Source: Coix lacryma-jobi var. lacryma-jobi
Taxonomy: Eukaryota > Streptophyta > Magnoliopsida > Poales > Poaceae
Length of the DNA stretch: 64,000 bases
Direction: 5' to 3'
Assembly (NCBI GenBank): GCA_009763385.1
Contig: CM019830.1
Span: forward strand, 95,668,649-95,732,648
A program made the position numbers and the translations under genes. Shown here piece after piece: positions 57,001-64,000 of this stretch. Positions within the stretch are counted from its first letter, which is position 1. Each line of letters begins with the position of its first letter. The notes under the pieces are model-generated. The model saw only the letters and a list, made by a program, of their open reading frames with translations, was not told the origin of the DNA and ran no database searches.

Positions 57001-57437
57001 TTCACTCCAATTTCTTCTTATTGTCTCCAGGCTACCCCTGGCAAGCATCTCCTGTTCCTGTCTCTCCACTTTGGAAGGGCAGTCTTATAGCCACCTGATC
57101 CTAAATGATGGTGGTATTTCTTCTGAGCTGTATTCTGTTTGTTTACTCTGACCCGGGTCTCGCTCTCTTGTGATCTTTTGTACTGTACAAATTTATCCCA
57201 ATCGGCCTTTATCTTGACATACGCCTTAAATTGAAATCTGGCGTCTCGTTCTTCAGCACAAAGTTGTGGTACAATTTCTTTTTCCAGTCCTAAAAAAGTG
57301 TGGCCATCTTCTTCATTGTCCACTCCCGAATTCGCCTCTGCAGGTCCTCATCATCCGTGTCGAACGAGAAATGAGCTTGGATGTCTTCCCAGACTAGTTG
57401 CTTGTCAAAATTGGAGACATAACTGATCTCGAGAGCA
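54010..57437 (-). pseudogene. CACTA-2 TNPA-like / Ulp1-protease gene, 5' truncated
   Basis: Better preserved than CACTA-1. The transposon-protein region (56590-57069) is open from RGSLETIRRNW through YALENPEHGGRTRGFG to QAQ-type linkers, with a frameshift near 56465. Next come the unknown domain (56129-56467; HIPDGNATKK, FICWRKRF), the Pro/Arg-rich segment (55700-55940), a linker (55130-55620, MREARKAPLKSDYE) and the protease. The protease triad can be read on the minus strand: NYHWILMVIDL (His, near 54505), VLIYDSLSKPQ (Asp) and GTNLCGFYVCE (Cys, near 54080, after a 1-base frame change). Introns with GT donors separate the protease segments. The 5' exons corresponding to 16800-17269 are deleted. 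Confidence 0.75.
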
Positions 57438-57438
57438 C

Positions 57439-59527
57439 CTACGCGAGTACATCAGCAGCATGGCCACAGTATGTACGATCCTTTCCGAGGAAGAAGATAA
57501 AAGTAATTACAAAACTACCACCGCTCTTTAATCCTTTATTGTTTAATCATCTAATCTTCATTTTAATCCATTCCAGTTAAGTTAGTTTCATGTCGACGCG
57601 TTCTACACAGCAGTATTAACACTTTTCATCTCACATGTTTTTCCATCTAAAGTTAAATATTAAATTGATTAATAAGCCCACAACTGATTTATAATTAAAA
57701 TCAATGTAGTTTTATATTTCGATATTTTATATACAAATGTTAACATGATTGATCACTAACATAAATAAGTTTTTAATTTATAATTTTGATTAGGCTAATT
57801 GCTGTCACATAAATTACGTTAAGATGCTCTCACATGTTTACTTTCTTTTACTAAGCTATAATGTTTAACTTGATTAAATTATATGACAATATTTATAAAT
57901 AAAATATGATTAGTCTAACCTGACTTTATAATTAAAATATGTTTTTTAACTAATCTGAATTAATATTTTGTCATGATCTTATTTAATTAAAATAAAATAA
58001 GTCAGTAGTTTTTCCTTTTATAATATAAAAGTCTTCGTAGACGTGTCTTTTAGCGATAGCTTTGTTTTCGACGTCTTTCGCGTTCGTGCGACCTTAGTAA
58101 CGAGCTCTCTTTTAGTACGTTTGTTTCGTCTCATGTTGTGTGGTCCTTAGTTCTCTTTTTGTTTGTTTGTCTATGTATGGTGCTTGCTACGAGTAGACGA
58201 TGACCGCTTGTGGGCGCTGAAGATCAGAAGGTGATGACCAGAGATGATAATGTGAGAATTGGTCAAGTATAACAGGCCAGTATACATGGGATCATCCTTG
58301 TTACCTACGCACTTTAATCTACAAATCATGTGCATGCGTCAAAATGATAACCATAGGATATACCTAGATGTTCAACCTGTACCTTGTTACTGTGGGATAT
58401 GTGCATATGGGTAGATCTGCTAGTGTTGTAAACCTACAAATAAGATCTAAGAAAATGACTAATGATATGCGCAACTTCTGATCTTATCTTGTTCTTGGTA
58501 ATGTGAACCCGGGCGTGGGAGCCTTCGTGCTCTTGGCCCTCCCTAAATGATCTTCTGTCGGCAAAAGCTGAGACATACCGTACAACCGTGAGGGCTACAT
58601 GGCTCTGGTTTTAGTTGGTTCGAGGACCTCTCCTCTCTTGATGGTGGTTACCCCAAAGGGCACAAAAGGGGCTTGACGAGACGGATATAGGACAGCCTCT
58701 GGTCTCATGTGTATAGCCGGGAGGGAATGTGTCATCAGAAAGGGGTTCCTATGTCTGCTTACCGATTGGAAACCCAGTGGCCACTTTCTTGTTAGGGGAA
58801 CTTCGAAAGACTTCATAGTGTACCCTACCGCACTTCCTTGGTAGAGGTGATATGGGATTTACAACCCCTGGCGCATGGGGATCATGGCTCACGGGTAAAG
58901 TTGTACAAACTCTACAGAGTATTAAAACTGATATATCAGCCGTGCTCACGGTTACGAGCGGCCTGGAAAACTCACAGGCTAATCACTTAAACGAAATTTA
59001 CTTTGTGTTCACGTTACTACCATATTTGTTATTCTAATGATGTTGCTCATATTATTATTCATGTGGTATAATTGGGTTTGCAAGCACAACTTGATGACTA
59101 CTTAAAGCTAAAATCTTGACCAACTAAAAATGTTAACTGCAGTAAACCAGTGTCAAGCCTTTGAGCTGCATAACCCCATGTTGCTTGCTGAGTACGAGAT
59201 GTACTTACGCTTGTTATATTTTCTTTTTTTTGGATAAAAATCCCGGATGGGTAACAGATGGATATGAGTATGAGCAAGATAAGTTCCCAGAGGACTACTA
59301 GTCTTGCGGTTCACCGGTCAACGTCCCTGTGGAGTGGAGCTTTCGTCGAGAGTTATTTATCTTCCGCTTGCTTATGTTTAGTTTTATTTGATGAGTTGTA
59401 ATAATAACGCTATGTATTAAGCACAGTGATGATACCTTCGTTGTAATTTGTCCCTTATGTGTGCGACTGTTTTCTGGGCGCACGTAAGTTTATACATTCA
59501 ATTTTGTTCTTAAAATTGGGTGTGACA
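57439..59527 (+). mobile_element. E2: truncated LTR related to E1
   Basis: The right end reads TTCTTAAAATTGGGTGTGACA, the same end as E1 in the opposite orientation. Shared blocks include ACTGATATATCAG and GTGCTCACGGTTACGAGCGG near 58927-58962. No open frame has a domain. The left end is not recognisable, since the AT-rich 57440-57990 has no TGTAACACC start, and the boundary is simply where CACTA-2 stops. No primer site follows the right end. Confidence 0.6.
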
Positions 59528-59810
59528 ATTTCCAAATTTTATTCACATCCAAGATGGGTTTCTTCAACCCTTTCTTCTCATACAGACGATCATCTTCAAC
59601 CCGGAACCAAGACTACTTTTGGCTAAGTGGCCAGACCTTCGCACAGCAGTACTCCTCTACCAAATCGCAAGCACACTGCGACCGAGCGACCACTCTCAAA
59701 CAGTCAACAGAAGCATGAGCTTCGTCGCTCATGTGGGCGTTGATAGAGACATCACCAAGAAGAGGAAGCTCACCACACAGCTCCGTATATTCGCCTAGTT
59801 TGTAGTAAAA

Positions 59811-60356
59811 CTAGCTCTCATGCCAGTTGCTAGTCCACTTATTCTTCTGCGCCTGTGCTGGAAGCTCAGTACCGGTGCGATGACAGAAAGTGTAGACACC
59901 AAACTGCCCAAGAACAGTTTTTTCATCAGCTTCTGTAACTTTCCGAGGCTGCATATGAACACGGTGCGTCCGAATGAAACCCTCAACATGCAAAGCCACC
60001 TCCTGGGAACGACAAGCCCAAACATAGATTGAAAGCTTCGTGAAACACGAAGGTGTGAGTTGATGGAACCTGAGCTTGAACCTCTTCATAACGGAGGTGA
60101 CAAAGGAAGAGATAGGAAAATGAAGACCGACAACAAAGAACTCTTCGAAGACAACTACCTCATCAACCTCGGGCTTTGGGACAGTCTCTTCATTGCAAGC
60201 CCGAGCTTTACTCTCCTCAATCCACCCTCGCCTCACGAAGGATCCCAAGTCTGAGGCGGAAACCTTGCTAAGTCCAAAATCAAACGTGACACCGCTTTGC
60301 GCAGATGAAGGAGACGCAGGCTGTGCGAGCCGAGCAGTCTGCTTAGATCTGGCCAT
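59811..60356 (-). CDS. Antisense ORF of element F, putative gypsy-type transposon protein
   Basis: The frame is open from 60428, but the ATG at 60356 has the better context (GTTGCCATGGCC) and is preferred; about 181 codons. The block EVVVFEEFFVVGLHFPISSF followed by LRFHQLTPSCFTKLSIYVWA matches the plant domain usually named putative gypsy type transposon (PF04195 as I recall). Function is unknown. The N-terminus MARSKQTARLAQ resembles the histone H3 tail. The frame stops at 59811 before the usual C-terminal part, so it may be truncated. Confidence 0.65.
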   Translation of the reverse strand: MARSKQTARLAQPASPSSAQSGVTFDFGLSKVSASDLGSFVRRGWIEESKARACNEETVPKPEVDEVVVFEEFFVVGLHFPISSFVTSVMKRFKLRFHQLTPSCFTKLSIYVWACRSQEVALHVEGFIRTHRVHMQPRKVTEADEKTVLGQFGVYTFCHRTGTELPAQAQKNKWTSNWHES

Positions 60357-60786
60357 GGCAACAATTAAACCCAAGCGCTCAACCCTCGCGAAAAACACAA
60401 ACAACAAAGGAACCCTCGCTAAAAGCAAGCAGAAGCAGCAGGATGGCTAGAATGCAAGGATGGCATGACCGTGCCCCCCACCCAACCCTAACTATTTATA
60501 GGCCAGGGACGGGTGACGACACCCAAAAAGATCAGAACAAATCCCAAGAACACGAAAAACACGACGCAAATCTCGAAAGAAAACTTTAAAAACTACATCC
60601 ACCCCACAAACCAGCGTCCGACTCAGTCGTTAGATCAATAAAGGTAAGCGCAAAGAACGGCAAAGACAGACGGCCTGGACCACAAGCAGACACGAGCATC
60701 GCTGCCGAGGGCCTTTTTCGTTTCCCAACAAGGGATGCTGCTTGGGCCCAAGGACCGTTACTTGATCCAAGCCGTCGAGGGGCTAC

Positions 60787-60844
60787 TGTTGGGGAAAGGG
60801 ACCTTCGACAATGACGTCACGCGAGCTACCTCGGAGAAGAACCT
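60787..60844 (+). repeat. LTR of element F, left piece
   Basis: Starts TGTTGGGGAAAGGGACC directly after the polypurine context. Cut after 58 bp by D2; the remaining 271 bp are at 62893-63163. Confidence 0.7.
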
Positions 60845-61225
60845 TGCGGATACATGGGTGTATGCCGGATCTTGAGTGATGAGTGATTGTCAACTGGTTT
60901 GATGCGCATGTTCTTTGGCTAGTGTTGTGTAGGTGTCGAGCACAGTGACAGTGATCGAAGGCAAGGTGAAGGTCAAGTAGAGACGTGCGGTGCCGATGGA
61001 CCCGGAGCGGTGAAGGGCGGACGTGAGGCATGGACTGAGGGACCAGTGGCCTAAAGATCAGCTGTGGTGGCTGACAGCCTGGGACAGCGACGAGCGGAGA
61101 GTTGCGGGACACGGTGTGGCTCGGGTCGTGGACCTAAGGGCTCGTGTCGGTGGACGGGGTGCACGGGCGGTGCATCCCTCTACGACGTCGGTTTGGTGGT
61201 TGAGCCACAGAAAAACCACCGGGTG

Positions 61226-61460
61226 GACAGTTTCCAGGTTTGGGCCACAAAACCTGGGTGCTACGGGTTTCCGAGTTTGCGCCACAAAACTCAGGCTGAG
61301 GACAGTTTCCAGGTTTGGGCCTCAAAACCTGGGCGCTAGCGGGTTTTTGAGTTTGAGCCACAAAACTCAGGCGATGGACTACAGGTTTCCCGGTTTCGGC
61401 CTCAAAACCGGGGGATGACCCAGGTTTCCTGGTTTCGGCCTCAAAACCGGGGGAGGTCCA
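61226..61460 (+). repeat. Six tandem hairpin units in D2
   Basis: Same layout as 43655-43885: TTTCC + arm + TTTGGGCC(T/A)CAAAA + complementary arm. Arms vary between units and between D1 and D2 while complementarity is mostly kept. Confidence 0.8.
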
Positions 61461-62221
61461 GGAAACGGACGGGCGGCGCGAGGCGGCACGTGGCGGTATC
61501 GGGTGAGGTCGCGTCGAGGCAAAGCTACCAGATGTGCGGGCGTGGCCGTCGGATTGACTACACTCGGAGTTGGTCAGGAATACCCTAAGGGTTAGCCTGC
61601 CCGCTCATTAGTTGTAGGGGTAGAAGGGGAATAATTGTATTAGGCTATATTAGGAGAGGCCACCCCTCCCTCTAGATTATCTTAGTCATTGCTATTTTCA
61701 TTCTAGGGTTTCCTGCTCTTCCAATCCTTGTTGTAGCTACTGAGATCCGCAGTGACGGAATCATACCTCTGTGTTCTTGAGATTTTGAGGAAGTGAGACC
61801 GTAATCTCACTGTAGTCTCGTGGGTTCGAGACACGGTTGCAATTCGTGGTTGTGATTCGCGTTTTGAACTTGTTCTTCGCATTCTTCGTTTCTCCACGAT
61901 TTTCCCGTCACTCGATCTCTCTCCTTGCTGCGTCTTTATCGAATCCGTTTGAATCAACTTGTTCTTTGTTGAGAAGGGATCATTTTCACCGAAGGAATTC
62001 AACTCAAACCCCATGAACAAGTAGATCGATCGGCTTTTCGTTTTGGATCGGGTTTTTGTCTCTCTTGCCCTGAATTCTTCCGATTCATCGATTTGGAGTT
62101 AGGTTCGAGTCATGATCTCTTAGGGGTAGCTCACTAACCTCCTTAGAACTCCTCGTACCAAGTCTAAGCTTTAGAGCTTTTGATTCGGAGGAGATCGGGT
62201 TGAATCCGCGGAAGAACTGTG

Positions 62222-62510
62222 CAGTTTCGGGGGCATCGAACGCTGGACTCGGGGGCATCGGACGCTGAGTTCGTCACATCGGACGCTCAGGTGTCACGTG
62301 TCCAAGAACAACGTTTTTAAAGGAGCATCGGACGCTGGGCATCAGACGCTCCGTTGACCATCGGACGCGTCCGGGGCCTTAGCATCGGACGCTGAGCTTC
62401 CACTGTAACAGCGTTCGATGGCTATGCAGTAAGGTTCCAGAACTGTTCATTTTGCATCGGACGCGTCCGACGCTTGGACATCGGACGCAGGTCAGCGTCC
62501 GATGCAGTGA
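62222..62510 (+). repeat. CATCGGACGC repeat and CGGACGCGTCCG palindromes in D2
   Basis: Perfect 12-bp palindromes start at 62362 and 62458. About ten half-units CATCGGACGC(T) are scattered between 62231 and 62505. The position in the LTR corresponds to the CGGACAGTCCG cluster of D1. Confidence 0.8.
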
Positions 62511-62892
62511 GTTTTGCACTGTTTCGTCCGCAGTTTACTCGTTCGACTTCGGATTTGGTTTTGGGTTTTTGCGTTGGATTTCAGACTTTGTGCTCTACAG
62601 AAATTGAACTTACAGCTTTGCAAAATAGCCTGAATCCCCCGAGCAAGGTTACCGAAAGTCCATCCTGTCACTAGTTGACTTGCGTGAACTTGAGTGAGGA
62701 GGTTTTTGTGGTGTCCCGCTGTGTTCCTAGGGAATATCCACCCATTCTCTTGGGCCGTGGACATCACGCGCATCGGTTTTGCTCTTGGGGTTGTTTTTTT
62801 CTGGGACAGAGGCCTAAACATTTCGAAAGAAATTTTTAAGGCTCTCATTCACCCCTCTCTGGCCGCCTTGCTTTAGCATTTTCGGTCCTTCA

Positions 62893-63163
62893 CGAATTAG
62901 GGTTTGATCACTTGTGGTTGTACGATTTTGCCCTTTTGACCGTGTTGTTCTGGACAATCACCCTTGTACCCTAATGTAAATTGTACGGTGACCCCTGATA
63001 TTCCCTATAAATACCCAAGGGTGAATAGTGAAGAGACAAGATTTTTTGAGTAAGAAACACGCTGCTAATTTGTCTTAGACCTTCACGAGTACTCTAGACT
63101 ATTGGGGACCCTCGCCCAACCCTGGTACACGTGCGGGGGTTGGGCTGATGTTAAATCCCCACA
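62893..63163 (+). repeat. LTR of element F, right piece
   Basis: Continues the interrupted LTR. It includes TATAAATA at 63006-63013 and ends AAATCCCCACA. Confidence 0.65.
63006..63013 (+). promoter_or_regulatory. Putative TATA box of element F LTR
   Basis: TATAAATA in CCCTATAAATACCC, about 150 bp before the LTR end. Confidence 0.5.
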
Positions 63164-63550
63164 ACCGTTAGAGTCAAATCTGATGAAAGTGACATAAAAA
63201 GAAAAAAAAGTTTAGTACGATGGCATACGCGATCGCTTGAACTTTTTAGTAAGATATCCGCAATTAGCATCTTTATAATAGCATACAGATAAAACTCTTC
63301 TATTATTTTCCTCACTAGTACAGTGTCTGTGCTAACGCTACGGTTTTATTTTAGTAAAGCATATAAAAACAACCAAATAAAACCGTTATGATGATTAGTT
63401 CGTCAAGGGCGTGTTCGTACCTCTGGTTGCGGTGGTTTAACCAAGGCCAACATTATATTTTCAAGGGCCCTATGGTGAAGTAATCATCAAAGGTCCATAA
63501 GAACAGTTATTATTAATATTTAATTATACTTACAAAGCGTAAAACAAATC
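63164..63550. other. Unassigned AT-rich sequence, no gene
   Basis: No domain or terminal repeat recognised. Confidence 0.5.
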
Positions 63551-64000
63551 TGTCGGGTACATAGAAAAGGGGTACCCTAATAGCTTGATTAAAGAAAACT
63601 AAACCTCGACAAAATCCACAATCATCCCTCAAATACCCAAACCAGCCCAAGCGCCAAACCATACTGGGCCGGCCAACGAGCGGGTCCCGACGGCTTAGTC
63701 TGCGACATCCTCAAGGAGTCCCTCCTCGGGACGAAACCAGTCCGCTCAGGGCACCCCTCGGTTACGGAAGTCTCTCGAGCAAACGAGACACCCCTCGATT
63801 ACGGAACTCTTCGGAGCACTTCTCGGGCACCTCTCGAGCACCCCTCGAGAGGCACCCCTCGAGCACCCTCCAGACACCCACTCGAGGCACCCCTCGGTTA
63901 CGGAGATCTCCCGGACGAACGAGGTGTACCTTGAAGCGCCGAGCACCCCCTCGATTACGGAAGTCTCTCAAGCGAACGAGGCATGCCCCGAGTGCGAGAC
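63551..64000 (+). mobile_element. G: start of a Gypsy-type LTR, runs off the window
   Basis: Starts TGTCGGGTACATAG followed by GGGGTACCCTAATAG, the kind of start seen in grass Gypsy LTRs. From 63757 imperfect tandem units contain CACCCCTCG(G/A)TTACGGA and TCTC(G/A)AGC(A/G)AACGAG. Frames open through these units are not genes. Confidence 0.55.

Larger units (their letters stand above)
53278..57438 (-). mobile_element. CACTA-2: truncated second copy of the CACTA-1 family
   Basis: The left terminus CACTACAACAG is at 53278 and the sequence is collinear with CACTA-1 (188-976 plus 13373-16794) without element A. At 54012 it has the uninterrupted junction, showing the pre-insertion state. It breaks at 57438, inside the coding region, and is joined to sequence of LTR E2, so the 5' half and right terminus are lost. 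Confidence 0.85.
60845..62892 (+). mobile_element. D2: D-family LTR inside the LTR of element F
   Basis: Starts TGCGGATACATGG and ends TCGGTCCTTCA like D1, 2048 bp. The flanks (AACCT left, CGAAT right) do not match, so it lacks a target duplication, unlike D1. Six hairpin units (61226-61460) are shared with D1. The downstream palindrome cluster has a different core, so D2 belongs to a sister family. Confidence 0.8.
59528..63163 (+). mobile_element. Element F: 3' fragment of a Gypsy element with antisense ORF
   Basis: It holds an antisense ORF, then the phrase CGTCGAGGGGCTACTG, a typical Gypsy polypurine context, then an LTR starting TGTTGGGG at 60787. The LTR is interrupted at 60844 by D2, resumes at 62893 and ends CCCCACA at 63163. 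gag, pol and the 5' LTR are missing. Antisense ORFs between pol and the 3' LTR are known in Tat-lineage grass elements. Confidence 0.7.

Noticed and set aside
60300..60356. Histone H3 gene
   Set aside because: Similarity stops after the first eight residues; the rest matches the gypsy-type antisense ORF.

Overview
This is a stretch of plant nuclear DNA, almost certainly from a grass. The evidence is the set of elements: SIRE/Maximus-type Copia retrotransposons primed by initiator-tRNA-Met, an Athila/Tat-type Gypsy element primed by tRNA-Asp, a Gypsy element with an antisense ORF, and CACTA (En/Spm) transposons whose subterminal repeats use the GGGACTAAAGG motif common in grass genomes. Nearly all of it is nested transposable elements. 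I see no intact host gene, tRNA, rRNA or CRISPR array. Species cannot be fixed from the sequence alone. All family names come from motif recognition, not from a database search.

Layout. (1) 188-19029: a CACTA element (CACTA-1) with a minus-strand gene for a TNPA-like/Ulp1-protease protein. A SIRE-type element, 'A' (977-13372, minus strand, target duplication CGTAC), split it. A has two 2.45-kb LTRs, a broken gag with four zinc knuckles and an intact envelope-like ORF, but no pol. (2) 19030-49376: a second CACTA element (CACTA-3) carrying TNP2-type transposase, minus strand. Two insertions cut it: solo LTR D1 (43307-45346, duplication GGAAA) and the 22.6-kb SIRE-type element 'B' (20633-43282, plus strand, duplication CCGGG). 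B was itself hit by a probable solo LTR E1 (25423-28932) and by a pol-less Athila-like element 'C' (29849-37098, duplication CCAGG). Removing B and D1 restores one open frame across the transposase gene, which supports the model. (3) 49377-53277: a small island without large elements. It holds a decayed auxin-response-factor gene of the ARF10/16 (miR160-regulated) group, minus strand, with a recognisable miR160-complementary site. (4) 53278-57438: a truncated second copy of the CACTA-1 family (CACTA-2), which lacks insertion A and serves as the empty site. (5) 57439-64000: a truncated LTR (E2), the 3' part of a Gypsy element F with an antisense ORF, a second D-family LTR (D2) inside F's LTR, and the start of another Gypsy-type LTR (G) running off the window.

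The most unusual signal cuts across families. Four distinct SIRE-type LTR families (A, B, D1, D2) each carry their own short palindrome of the form CGG-core-CCG, repeated several times at comparable places in the LTRs. In A and B it also recurs at matching places inside the element (gag linker, flanks of the envelope-like ORF). The outer triplets are constant and the core differs by family. Other points: an ARF pseudogene with a near-intact miR160 site, a Gypsy antisense ORF whose N-terminus resembles the histone H3 tail, TTTAGGG-like minisatellites in a CACTA leader, and a pol-less element retaining gag and the envelope-like gene.
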